DNA of 11,475 bases from Methylocapsa sp. (GCA_017353815.1 JAFMSB010000027.1:1-11475); one strand, 5' to 3'. Counted from the stretch's first letter, positions 1-8,160 are shown. The notes: generated from the sequence alone by a model not told the origin. Made by a program: numbers and translations.

Positions 1-1839
1 AGCCAGGGCCTAGCTCCTATCCAGCCCGATGTCCGGATCATCGAATTTAGCGGCATCGTTAGCGCGAGCCCGTTGGATGTCACGGCAGGAGCCAGCGGAA
101 ATAGCGCGATAGCCAACAGCGGGGCGAAAACCTCCACGAACGCCTATGATCTTATCCTCGGGGCAAATACGACCTTTGGATCCACAAGCAAGCCGGGCCC
201 CGATTTTACAAACATTGTGATCACCGATCCGAACGGGGACATCGCCGAGTACAAAACCGTTTTTTATACGGGCAGTTACAACGCGTCCGCGCCCTTAATG
301 GCTGCAGCAACCTGGGTGATGCAGATGGTGGCCTTTAAGGGCATTCCGCCGAATCCCGCTGTAATAGGCGGGTGGAGCACCGTCCCTAACCCCAATAATC
401 CTGTTCAGCCCCTCCTTTTGCCAATTAACCCGGTCCACGCGTCGCTTTTGAACAATGGCAAGATTTTGCTTGTCGCGGGTTCGGGCAACTGCGCGTATGG
501 CAAGACAAATTGCTACCCGGCTCCGCCGTATCCGTATCCGGCTTGGATCTATGATCCGGTTGGCAAGGCATTGACCCAATTGCCGCAAAACAGCGTGGTT
601 TCTTGGGACATGTTTTGCAATGGAGCAGCGGCTTTGCCTAGCGGACAGATATTGTTCGCCGGCGGCACGACCCAGTATGATGGCTTCCGCGGGGCGCTGA
701 ACGCAGCAATTTTTGATCCCGTGGCAGGCGCCTTCACGAACGTCTCGAGCATGGCGAATGGGCGCTGGTATCCGACATTGACGACACTCGCGAGCGGGCA
801 AATTATGGCCTTCTCGGGGATGAATCAAACAGGGACAATCAACGGCTCGGTCGAGATCTATGACCCAGCAAGCGCTACCTGGAGCAAGCCGATTACAGGG
901 TTTGGGGTCCCGCCACTCTATCCGCGCATGCACGTTCTCCCGAGCGGAAAGGTTTTTTACTCGGGGCCGGGTATCGGCACTCGTTTTTTCACCCCTCCCC
1001 CCTATGGCACGGGCACTTGGTCCAATACAATCAACACAAACTACACCAAGGCCCGGTCGTATGGCACCTCCGTTCTGCTCCCCTTGACTCCGGCGAATGG
1101 CTGGGAACCAAAAGTGATGATCATGGGCGGGAGTAATCCCGCGACGAATACGACCGAAATCATCGATCTCGGAGCCGCGACTCCAACATGGGCCTGGGGG
1201 CCGAACATGTCTCAGGGGCGAATCGAGATGAATGCGGTCATTCTGCCAACCGGCCAGATCCTCGCCTTGGGGGGCTCGAGCATTGATGAGGCCACTCAGT
1301 ATGCCAGTCTAAATGCCGATCTCTATGACCCTGTCGCGAATACATTTTCCTCCGCGGGAGGCAATCAGTGGCCGCGACTTTACCACTCCGTGGCGTTGCT
1401 CCTTCCGGATGCAACGGTTTGGCTTGCGGGGGGCAATCCCACGCGCGGCACCTTTCAGCAACAAATGGAAATTTATCAGCCGCCTTACTTGTTCACGACG
1501 CCGGCCGGGGGCACGCGAGCTTCGATTACCAGGGCGCCTGCTTCCATCAGTGTGAGCAGTCTCGTCAGCTCCGGCGGCAAGTTCCAAGTACAGACGGCGC
1601 AAGCGAGTCAAATAGCCTCCGTTGCGCTGGTGCGCATGGGCGCCGTCACCCACGCTTTCAACACGGATCAGCGCCTGGTAGGCCTGCCTTTCACTCCGGC
1701 ATCAGGGGGGCTGAACGTGTCGCTGCCGCCGAACATCAGTTCAATGCCGGGCCTCCTTCCGCCCGGATATTACATGTTGTTCCTTGTCGATACGGCGGGC
1801 GTGCCCTCGTCAGCGTGGATCCTGCAGGTGCAGCTCTAA
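1..1839 (+). CDS. Copper radical oxidase, galactose/glyoxal oxidase-like (5' end outside window)
   Basis: The frame is open from the first base, so the gene is partial at its 5' end; 612 residues are visible. Residues 1-115 form a beta-rich accessory domain ending in WVMQMVAFK. Residues about 121-480 carry kelch-type blades (for example LPSGQILFAGG, LPTGQILALGG), and residues 492-612 match the C-terminal DUF1929/galactose-oxidase early-set domain (YQPPYLF, NTDQR, PPGYYMLFLVD). All active-site residues of galactose oxidase have counterparts: Cys206 (SWDMFC) and Tyr257 (GRWYPT) for the thioether cofactor, Tyr461-His462 (RLYHS) and His551 (VTHAFNTDQR) as copper ligands. RWYPT resembles glyoxal oxidase/GlxA-type enzymes more than fungal galactose oxidase. 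Known family chemistry is oxidation of an alcohol or aldehyde with O2, giving H2O2; the substrate here cannot be told. Export is inferred from the family, since the N-terminus is missing. A small secreted-type protein follows 13 bases later. Confidence 0.9.
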   Translation, partial: SQGLAPIQPDVRIIEFSGIVSASPLDVTAGASGNSAIANSGAKTSTNAYDLILGANTTFGSTSKPGPDFTNIVITDPNGDIAEYKTVFYTGSYNASAPLMAAATWVMQMVAFKGIPPNPAVIGGWSTVPNPNNPVQPLLLPINPVHASLLNNGKILLVAGSGNCAYGKTNCYPAPPYPYPAWIYDPVGKALTQLPQNSVVSWDMFCNGAAALPSGQILFAGGTTQYDGFRGALNAAIFDPVAGAFTNVSSMANGRWYPTLTTLASGQIMAFSGMNQTGTINGSVEIYDPASATWSKPITGFGVPPLYPRMHVLPSGKVFYSGPGIGTRFFTPPPYGTGTWSNTINTNYTKARSYGTSVLLPLTPANGWEPKVMIMGGSNPATNTTEIIDLGAATPTWAWGPNMSQGRIEMNAVILPTGQILALGGSSIDEATQYASLNADLYDPVANTFSSAGGNQWPRLYHSVALLLPDATVWLAGGNPTRGTFQQQMEIYQPPYLFTTPAGGTRASITRAPASISVSSLVSSGGKFQVQTAQASQIASVALVRMGAVTHAFNTDQRLVGLPFTPASGGLNVSLPPNISSMPGLLPPGYYMLFLVDTAGVPSSAWILQVQL

Positions 1840-1852
1840 AGTGAGTAAATTC

Positions 1853-2299
1853 ATGTGTCAGCGGGGAATGAGGGTGAGACGGAGTAACTTCGCTGTAGCT
1901 CTCCTCTTTATGCTTGCGGCCCCGGCCATGGCAAAAGAACCCGACATCCACGGGCATTGGTCGGGGACGTTCCGTTCCAAGCATTTCCACATCGCGCCAT
2001 TTACCCTCGACCTGGACATAGATACTGCCGAGGTGCCCGGACATCGCGGACATAAGCTAGGGCGCCTTGGCAAAAACTCAGGCCCTGCCTATTGCCTCAG
2101 CGGGGATGTCAACCTCGAGATTAACCGGCAGGGCTCGAACGTGGCCATTGCCGGCACGAACGCAACAGGGGATACCATTTCGCTGGTGGGTACGATCGAT
2201 CCGACAGGTAACGTGATGACCTTAAATTACGTGACCAATGGGAGCATATCCGGAAAGTGCGAGTCGGACGACGGCATCGCCACCTTAGAGAAAAAATAA
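1853..2299 (+). CDS. Small secreted hypothetical protein
   Basis: This encodes 148 aa from ATG 1853. I do not recognise a family. The N-terminus is a signal peptide: a basic n-region (RGMRVRR), a hydrophobic core (FAVALLFMLAAP) and an AMA/K cleavage motif, leaving a mature protein of about 120 aa. The mature part starts HGHWSGTF and is rich in alternating hydrophobic and polar residues with Gly/Asn turns, which suggests a small beta-barrel or sandwich (inference). Two cysteines, Cys81 (PAYC) and Cys136 (SGKC), could form a disulfide in the periplasm. ATG 1853 is preferred because AAAGTGAG lies a suitable distance upstream; GTG 1841 and ATG 1868 are alternatives, and in the latter the GGGGA sits too close. 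It begins 13 bases after the oxidase stop on the same strand, so co-transcription and an accessory role to the oxidase are plausible but unproven. Confidence 0.75.
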   Translation: MCQRGMRVRRSNFAVALLFMLAAPAMAKEPDIHGHWSGTFRSKHFHIAPFTLDLDIDTAEVPGHRGHKLGRLGKNSGPAYCLSGDVNLEINRQGSNVAIAGTNATGDTISLVGTIDPTGNVMTLNYVTNGSISGKCESDDGIATLEKK

Positions 2300-2317
2300 C
2301 CGGTGCCGCTGCCCGGT
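2299..2317 (+). terminator. Weak hairpin after the small secreted gene
   Basis: ACCGG (2299-2303) and CCGGT (2313-2317) can pair around a 9-base loop directly after the stop codon. The stem is only 5 bp and the following sequence has no uninterrupted T-run, so it is a poor intrinsic terminator. A second short candidate, GCCT/AGGC with TTTT, lies at 2363-2380. Either could end the upstream transcript; neither is convincing. Confidence 0.2.
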
Positions 2318-2398
2318 GATTCGCTTCTTAATTCCAAAAACCTGCTATTCCTTCCGGAACCGGCCTGCCGCAAGGCTTTTGGCTCGGGCACCGGCCGC

Positions 2399-2566
2399 TC
2401 AGGCCGCCTCGTCCCGGAGGATAGCGGCGGGGTCCTTGCGTTTCTGCGCTGGCTTTAACGCCTCAAGCGCTGCCGCCACGGCGGAAATACCAATTTTGCG
2501 ATAATAACTGACGGGAGCGCGCGGCCCGCGGGCCCTGGATTGGGGGTTATCTGGTTCGATTGCCAT
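2399..2566 (-). CDS. Small hypothetical protein, 55 aa
   Basis: A minus-strand frame reads from ATG 2566 to TGA at 2399-2401. A Shine-Dalgarno-like GAGAG (complement of 2571-2575) sits 4 bases before the ATG. An upstream in-frame ATG at 2590 lacks such a site. The protein has a polar N-terminus with IEPDNPQSR, then SYYRKIGISAVAAALEALKP as a likely amphipathic or short hydrophobic helix, then a charged C-terminus ending AAILRDEAA. There is no signal peptide and no cysteine. The composition looks like a real small protein, not a shadow, and no other gene occupies this stretch. I cannot name a family or function. It runs convergently with the secreted-protein gene and divergently from topA. Confidence 0.55.
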   Translation of the reverse strand: MAIEPDNPQSRARGPRAPVSYYRKIGISAVAAALEALKPAQKRKDPAAILRDEAA

Positions 2567-2813
2567 TGTTCTCTCACAGGTTGATGCCATTCACGCCATG
2601 GAGGCGCATTGCTGGCCGCTGAAAAGCAAGTAGCGTGCCAACAAAGAGGTCGGCGGCCCTTGCATTGCCCGCAATTTGACTAACAGCGCGCGCTCCCCCA
2701 TGTTCCGCCCGCCAGTCTTGGCGAATAAGCCAAAGCCTGGCAGCTGTATTTATCAGCCCAATTACCCAGCAACCGCGGGTAAAGCAGCCGGGGCCTATTT
2801 GCGAGAATCATTA
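2567..2813. other. Intergenic spacer upstream of topA
   Basis: This lies between two divergent genes, so promoters for both are expected here. A TTGACT at 2676-2681 resembles a -35 box, but no matching -10 hexamer lies 16-18 bases downstream. The topA frame stays open back to a TTG at 2676, but those 46 codons look non-coding and precede a better start. I see no riboswitch, tRNA or clear operator. Confidence 0.4.
2571..2575 (-). promoter_or_regulatory. Ribosome binding site of the 55-aa gene
   Basis: On the minus strand GAGAG is followed by AACA and then ATG 2566. This decides the shorter start over ATG 2590, which has no purine-rich sequence at the right distance. Confidence 0.45.
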
Positions 2814-5639
2814 ATGAACGTTGTCATTGTCGAGTCGGCGGCAAAGGCCAAGACGATCACGAAATATCTTGGCAAAGATTACGAGATCCGTGCGTCCTAC
2901 GGCCATGTGCGCGATCTGCTCGCCAAGGACGGATCCGTCGATCCCGACGCCGATTTCGCGATGCGCTGGGATAGCGATGCCCAATCGGCAAAGCGCCTTG
3001 CTGAAATTGCCAAAGCGGTAAAGGGCGCAAAGCGAATTTTGCTTGCAACCGATCCTGACCGCGAGGGCGAAGCAATTTCCTGGCATATTCTTGAGGTGCT
3101 GAAAGAAAAGAAGGCAGTCGCGGGCAAAGATGTCGCGCGGGTAGCCTTCAATGCGGTGACAAAATCGGCAATTCTCGAGGCGCTCAAGAATCCGCGCGAA
3201 ATCGACGCCGCTCTGGTTGAGGCTTATTTTGCCCGCAGAGCGCTCGATTTTCTCGTCGGCTTCAAACTTTCTCCGGTCCTCTGGCGCAAATTGCCTGGCG
3301 CCCGCTCGGCGGGAAGGGTTCAGTCGGTCGTCCTGCGCCTCGTTTGCGACCGCGAGCTCGAGATCGAAAAATTCGTAGCTCAAGAATATTGGTCGATCGC
3401 AGCGCACTTGAAGAGCGCCCAAGGCGCGCCCTTCGTCGCAAGGCTGGTGGGCGCCGACGGCCGGAAGATCGCCCGGCTCGATGTCGGCTCGGGCGAGCAG
3501 GCGGATGACTTCAGGGCCGCGCTCGAGGCGGCCGAATATCGCGTTGCCGCTATCGAGGCCAAGCCAGTCAAACGCCATCCGCCGCCGCCTTTTACGACCT
3601 CAACTCTCCAGCAGGAAGCCTCGCGCAAATTCGGCTTCGCGCCCGCCCGCACGATGCAGCTCGCGCAGCGCCTTTACGAGGGCGCAGATATCGGCGGCGA
3701 GACGGTGGGGCTCATCACCTACATGCGCACGGACGGCGTGGACATAGCACCCGAGGCTATTGCCGCTGCGCGCAAGTTGATCGGGAGGCAATTTGGCGCC
3801 CAGTATCTCCCGAAATCGCCCCGGAAATACACGGCAAAGGCGAAGAACGCCCAAGAGGCGCATGAGGCGATCCGCCCAACAGATCTGGCGCATCGGCCGC
3901 GGCGCGCCTCGGAGAGCCTCGAGCCGGACCAGGCCAAGCTCTACGAACTCATTTGGAAGCGGACTCTTGCCTGCCAGATGGAGCCAGCCGAGCTTGAGCG
4001 CACCACGGCGGATATTCTGGCAAAGACGGCAACGCGCGCACTCGATCTGCGCGCAACCGGCCAAGTTCTTCGCTTCGACGGCTATCTCAAGCTTTATCAA
4101 GAGGGAAGCGACGACGAAGGGAATGAAGACGCCGCAAGCCTGCCCCCAATGGCCGCCGGCGAGCTGCTCTCGCGCGAAAAAATTGAGGCCAGGCAGCATT
4201 TCACCGAGCCGCCGCCGCGTTATACCGAGGCGGCGCTCGTCAAGCGGATGGAGGAGCTCGGCATCGGCCGGCCCTCGACCTATGCCTCGACGCTCGCCGT
4301 CCTGCGCGACCGGGATTATGTCCGGCTCGAAAAGAAGCGCCTCGTTCCCCAAGATAAAGGCCGCCTCGTGACGGCGTTTTTGGAGAGCTTTTTCACCCGC
4401 TATGTAAACTACGATTTTACTGCGGCACTTGAAGAGGATCTCGACCTAATCTCAAACCACGAGCTCGATTGGAAGCAATTGCTGCGCAGCTTTTGGGCAG
4501 ATTTTTCCGGAGCGCTCTCAGGCATCCAGGATTTGCGCACGGCCGAAATCCTCGATAGCCTTAACGAGCTTTTGGGGCCGCATATTTTCCCCCCAAAAGA
4601 AGACGGCTCGGATGCGCGCCTTTGCCCCTCCTGCGGCGTTGGCCAGCTCTCGCTCAAGCTTGGCAAATTCGGGGCGTTTATCGGCTGCTCCAATTATCCC
4701 GACTGCAAATTCACCCGGGCAATTGCGGCTGCAAATGGCGAGGGTGCCGCCAACGAAACAAGGATTTTGGGCGAAGATCCCGCAACCGGAGAAGAGATCT
4801 CTCTGCGCAAAGGGCGATTTGGCGCCTATTTGCAGCAAGGCGAAGGGGAAAAGCCGAAGCGCGTGTCGGTCCCAAAAAACCTTGAGCCCGCGACACTCAC
4901 CTTCGAACAAGCCATCGGACTTTTGTCACTGCCGCGGGAGATCGCCAAGCATCCAGAGACAAAGCAGCCAATCATCGCCGGCGTCGGCCGTTTCGGGCCC
5001 TATGTCCAACACGGCAAGACCTACGCGAATACCGGCAAGGACGACGATATTTTAATTCTTGGTGCGAACAGGGCGATCGATCTCATCATTGCCAAGGAGA
5101 GCGGCCTCTCGGGGAGGCGGTTTGGACCTGCCGCGAACGCACCTTCCCGCGCTCTCGGCGAGCATCCGGAAGGCGGCGAAGTGGTTATCAAGGCTGGCCG
5201 CTTCGGGCCCTATGTTAAATGGGGCAAAACAAACGCTTCCTTGCCGCAAGATGCCGACCCCACGGCCTTTACGCTCGAGGAGGCCCTTGCGCTCCTTGCC
5301 GCGAAGGCAGCGAGCCAAGGGGCAAAAGGCGGGCTTGGAGGACGTGCGCTTGGCGAGCATCCCCAGGGCGGAACGGTCACTGTCCGGGAGGGCCGGTATG
5401 GCCCTTATGTCGGCTGGGGCAAAATCAATGCAACTTTGAAAAAGGGCATGTCTTCAGAAACGGTCACGCTCGAGGAAGCTATCCGGCTTATTGGCGAGAA
5501 GGAGGCGGCGGGTCCCGCCGCCGGGTCCAAGAAAGCCGCTGCGCCTTCGCAGCGAAAGGCGGCAAAGAAAGCAGCGGTGCCTCAGAACATAGCAGCTAAG
5601 GAGCCCGGGGAAAAAACGAAAAAGGCAAATCGCGCTTGA
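2814..5639 (+). CDS. topA: DNA topoisomerase I (type IA)
   Basis: The product is a 941-aa type IA topoisomerase, which relaxes negative supercoils by single-strand cleavage and passage in the nucleoid. The start at ATG 2814 gives NVVIVESAAKAKTITKYLG, matching the family N-terminus, with GCGAGA upstream. The Toprim domain has Glu7 and the DxDxE triad Asp80, Asp82, Glu84 (ATDPDREGE). The catalytic tyrosine is Tyr303 in GLITYMRTDG, with Arg305 beside it. One four-cysteine zinc ribbon follows (Cys604, Cys607, Cys625, Cys631). After it come four C-terminal repeat units centred on GRFGxY motifs at residues 667, 725, 795 and 860, in place of the further zinc ribbons of the E. coli enzyme; this is usual in alphaproteobacteria. 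The last 45 residues form a Lys/Ala-rich tail, probably for DNA contact. rnr follows on the same strand after 83 bases. Confidence 0.97.
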   Translation: MNVVIVESAAKAKTITKYLGKDYEIRASYGHVRDLLAKDGSVDPDADFAMRWDSDAQSAKRLAEIAKAVKGAKRILLATDPDREGEAISWHILEVLKEKKAVAGKDVARVAFNAVTKSAILEALKNPREIDAALVEAYFARRALDFLVGFKLSPVLWRKLPGARSAGRVQSVVLRLVCDRELEIEKFVAQEYWSIAAHLKSAQGAPFVARLVGADGRKIARLDVGSGEQADDFRAALEAAEYRVAAIEAKPVKRHPPPPFTTSTLQQEASRKFGFAPARTMQLAQRLYEGADIGGETVGLITYMRTDGVDIAPEAIAAARKLIGRQFGAQYLPKSPRKYTAKAKNAQEAHEAIRPTDLAHRPRRASESLEPDQAKLYELIWKRTLACQMEPAELERTTADILAKTATRALDLRATGQVLRFDGYLKLYQEGSDDEGNEDAASLPPMAAGELLSREKIEARQHFTEPPPRYTEAALVKRMEELGIGRPSTYASTLAVLRDRDYVRLEKKRLVPQDKGRLVTAFLESFFTRYVNYDFTAALEEDLDLISNHELDWKQLLRSFWADFSGALSGIQDLRTAEILDSLNELLGPHIFPPKEDGSDARLCPSCGVGQLSLKLGKFGAFIGCSNYPDCKFTRAIAAANGEGAANETRILGEDPATGEEISLRKGRFGAYLQQGEGEKPKRVSVPKNLEPATLTFEQAIGLLSLPREIAKHPETKQPIIAGVGRFGPYVQHGKTYANTGKDDDILILGANRAIDLIIAKESGLSGRRFGPAANAPSRALGEHPEGGEVVIKAGRFGPYVKWGKTNASLPQDADPTAFTLEEALALLAAKAASQGAKGGLGGRALGEHPQGGTVTVREGRYGPYVGWGKINATLKKGMSSETVTLEEAIRLIGEKEAAGPAAGSKKAAAPSQRKAAKKAAVPQNIAAKEPGEKTKKANRA

Positions 5640-5722
5640 AAAGATCCGCCGGCCTCGTCAGATCCGGCCGCGATGGACCCGGCCACCCCGGCTCTCCTAT
5701 CCGCGAAGGGCGGGATGAGAGC

Positions 5723-7996
5723 ATGCCCTCGCGCGAGGAAATTCTGGAGTTCATTTCGCGCGAGCGCGAGGCTTTGGGCGGTAGGGGCACCGGCAAGATT
5801 GGCAAACGCGAGATTGCCCGCGCCTTCCGCCTAAAAGGCCAGGCGAGGGCAGCCCTCAAAGGTCTGCTCAAAGAGATCGAGACCGAAGGTTCGATCGCGA
5901 GGCAGGGCAAAAGCCTTCACAAGCCCGGATTTTTGCCAAGGGCCATTGTTGCCGACATCGCCGCGCGCCGCCGGGACGGCGATCTTTTGGCCGAACCCGC
6001 CGAATGGGACAGGGATCAAGGGCCTGCGCCCAAGATCCTGCTCTTGACCAGGGCTGGGCGGCGCCCGGCAGCTCCGGCCCTAGAGCTCGGGGCCCGTGCC
6101 CTCCTGCGGGTGGAACCCATGCCTTCCGCTGGTCCGGGCGAGCCCGGCTATACAGGGCGCGTGATCAGACTTCTGCCGCGCGAAAAATCGCACCTGCTCG
6201 GGATTTTTCGCGCCGATGCCAAGGGCGGCGGCCGGATTGTGCCGGTCGCGAAGCGGAGCCTCAATCGCGGCGAGTTTTTTGTCGCGCCTGGCGATCAGGG
6301 CGCGGCCTCGAATGGCGATCTCGTTGCCGCGGAGGAGCTGCCCCCCGGCCGGGCGGGCCTCCCCGCGGCGAAAATATGCGCAAGGCTGGGCACGATCAAT
6401 AGCGAAAAAACAATCAGCCTTATTGCGATCCATGCCCATCAGATCCCGTATCGTTTTAGCGAGGAGGCGCTCGCCGAGGCCGGGCGGATTACGCCCGCGC
6501 CGATGGCCGGGCGCGAGGATTGGCGCGCCATTCCGTTCGTGACCATCGATCCCGAGGACGCAAGGGATCACGACGATGCCGTTTATGCCGAAGCCGACTT
6601 GAGTCCCGCTAATCCCGGCGGCTTTGTTCTGCTCGTGGCTATTGCGGATGTCGCGGCCTATGTGCAGCCAAACTCCGCGCTCGACCGCGAGGCCCTGGAT
6701 CGCGGCAATTCGGTTTACTTTCCGGGCCGCACGGTGCCGATGCTTCCGGAGCGGATTTCGAGCGATCTCGGATCGCTGCGGCCAGACGAGGACCGGCCCG
6801 CGCTTGCCGTGCGGATCGCGATTGCCGCAGACGGCCGCATGCTGAGCCACAGCTTCTACCGCGTGACGATGCGCTCGGCCGCAAAGCTCTCCTACACCCA
6901 GGTCCAGAGGCTCATGGACGCAGGGCCCCGAAGTGAACTCGAAGCGCGGCTTCACACGCCTGTCTTGGTTCCGCTTTACAGCGCCTACCGCGCGCTCAAA
7001 ATTGCGCGCGAAAAGCGCGGTCCGCTCGATCTCGACCTTCCCGAGCGCAAAATTCATCTCGACGAGCAGGGTGCGGTCGCGTCGATCACCATCCCGCCAA
7101 GGCTTGATTCGCACCGTCTCATCGAGGAGTTCATGATCCTGGCCAATGTCGCGGCGGCGGAAACACTGGAGGCAAGAAATCAGGCATTTGTCTATCGCGT
7201 TCATGATGAGCCATCGCTCGAAAAGCTCAACAACTTGGCTGAATTCTTGGCCTCCCTCGGCATAAAGCTAAACCGCGGAGACGTGCTGCGCCCAGCGCAA
7301 TTCAACCGGATTTTAGCTCGCGTCAAAGGCACGGATAACGAGCACATCGTCAACGAGATTGTCTTGCGCACGCAGGCGCAAGCCGAATATGCGGCCGAAA
7401 ATTACGGTCACTTCGGGCTCAACTTGCGGCGCTATGCGCATTTTACTTCGCCAATCCGCCGCTATGCCGATCTTCTTGTCCACCGTGCGTTGATTTCTGC
7501 GCTCGATCTTGGAGATGATGGTATGCCTGCTATGGCGCCCGCAGAGCTTGCCGAGATTGCGGCGCGGATTTCAGCTGCCGAACGCAGGGCCATGGCGGCG
7601 GAGCGCGAAACATCGGACCGGCTGATCGCTACGCATCTTGCCGAGCAGGCTGGGGCAGAGTTTAGAGGCCGCATATCGGGGGCAACAAGCGCGGGCCTCT
7701 TCGTCCGGCTCGACGAGACCGGAGCGGACGGCTTTATTCCGGCGGCAACGCTTGGTGACGATTACTTCCGGCACGATCCGGCGCGCCATGCGCTCATTGG
7801 CTCGCGCACCGGGCAAATCCACCGGCTCGGCGATCTCGTCACGGTCAGGCTGGTTGAGGCCGCTCCCCTCGCGGGTGCGCTGCGCTTCGAGCTTTTGAGC
7901 GAATCCGGCCCGTTGCGAGGGCGCAAGACACCGGCGAAGGCAAGAGCTGCGGCGCGCAAGAAGCAGACCCGGCCTGCATTCGCGGCACGGGATTGA
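5723..7996 (+). CDS. rnr: Ribonuclease R
   Basis: The product is a 757-aa 3'-5' exoribonuclease of the RNase II/R family, which degrades structured RNA in the cytoplasm. Residues 1-75 form a winged helix-turn-helix (PSREEILEFISRE, GKREIARAF), followed by cold-shock/OB domains. The RNB domain carries TIDPEDARDHDDAV with Asp276, Asp282, Asp284 and Asp285 at the same spacing as the catalytic aspartates of E. coli RNase R, and SPIRRYADLLVHRAL from residue 576. An S1 domain spans about 644-725, and a Lys/Arg-rich tail 726-757, as in RNase R but not RNase II. ATG 5723 is chosen because MPSREEI is the expected N-terminus. The frame is open back to a TTG at 5636 that overlaps the topA stop; that 29-residue extension looks unlike the family. 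It is likely co-transcribed with topA. Confidence 0.96.
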   Translation: MPSREEILEFISREREALGGRGTGKIGKREIARAFRLKGQARAALKGLLKEIETEGSIARQGKSLHKPGFLPRAIVADIAARRRDGDLLAEPAEWDRDQGPAPKILLLTRAGRRPAAPALELGARALLRVEPMPSAGPGEPGYTGRVIRLLPREKSHLLGIFRADAKGGGRIVPVAKRSLNRGEFFVAPGDQGAASNGDLVAAEELPPGRAGLPAAKICARLGTINSEKTISLIAIHAHQIPYRFSEEALAEAGRITPAPMAGREDWRAIPFVTIDPEDARDHDDAVYAEADLSPANPGGFVLLVAIADVAAYVQPNSALDREALDRGNSVYFPGRTVPMLPERISSDLGSLRPDEDRPALAVRIAIAADGRMLSHSFYRVTMRSAAKLSYTQVQRLMDAGPRSELEARLHTPVLVPLYSAYRALKIAREKRGPLDLDLPERKIHLDEQGAVASITIPPRLDSHRLIEEFMILANVAAAETLEARNQAFVYRVHDEPSLEKLNNLAEFLASLGIKLNRGDVLRPAQFNRILARVKGTDNEHIVNEIVLRTQAQAEYAAENYGHFGLNLRRYAHFTSPIRRYADLLVHRALISALDLGDDGMPAMAPAELAEIAARISAAERRAMAAERETSDRLIATHLAEQAGAEFRGRISGATSAGLFVRLDETGADGFIPAATLGDDYFRHDPARHALIGSRTGQIHRLGDLVTVRLVEAAPLAGALRFELLSESGPLRGRKTPAKARAAARKKQTRPAFAARD

Positions 7997-7997
7997 C

Positions 7998-8017
7998 GCC
8001 CGGGCAGATGCGCGGGC
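7998..8017 (+). terminator. Weak hairpin after rnr
   Basis: GCCCG (7998-8002) and CGGGC (8013-8017) can pair around a 10-base loop just after the rnr stop. Only TT follows, so this is at best a weak or Rho-assisted terminator. Confidence 0.2.
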
Positions 8018-8111
8018 TTGCGATCATACATAAATGTTCGCCGTTCTTACTTTGGGAAGGGCAAAATCTTGTTTCGGGCCTGTAAGGTTTTTGGCGCGAA
8101 CTGGACCAAAA

Positions 8112-8127
8112 TGTTTCACGTGAAACA
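8112..8127. promoter_or_regulatory. parS site (ParB-binding palindrome)
   Basis: TGTTTCACGTGAAACA is a perfect 16-bp palindrome and matches the near-universal bacterial chromosomal parS consensus (TGTTNCACGTGAAACA). The symmetry extends by AAAA on the left and TTTT on the right, so 8108-8131 is a perfect 24-bp palindrome. Known role: ParB loads here as a CTP-dependent clamp, spreads over neighbouring DNA and directs segregation of the origin region with ParA and SMC. It lies in the spacer between rnr and the permease, about 34 bases before the permease start, so ParB spreading could affect that gene's transcription (inference). No parA or parB is in the window. Such sites usually lie near the replication origin. 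Confidence 0.88.
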
Positions 8128-8160
8128 TTTTTTGAATAATTCTAAACCGTGCTGGCGGAA

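Noticed and set aside
2316..2504. A 62-codon plus-strand frame in the oxidase/topA spacer
   Set aside because: It starts at a GTG without a ribosome binding site, is Ala/Arg-rich and overlaps the better-supported minus-strand gene.
2676..2813. TopA starting at TTG 2676 with 46 extra residues
   Set aside because: The extension does not resemble type IA topoisomerases, whereas ATG 2814 gives the canonical N-terminus directly.
3600..4352. A 250-codon open frame antisense to topA
   Set aside because: It is opposite the topoisomerase catalytic core and has no domain or convincing start; an artefact of codon bias.
5160..5420. Similar repeated segments (LGEHP, GRFGPYV) as a recent duplication
   Set aside because: These are the normal C-terminal repeat units of alphaproteobacterial TopA, and they are diverged at the DNA level.
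6080..7204. A 374-codon open frame antisense to rnr
   Set aside because: It lies wholly opposite the conserved cold-shock and RNB regions of rnr, has no recognisable motif and is Arg/Gly/His-rich, as expected from the complement of GC-biased codons.
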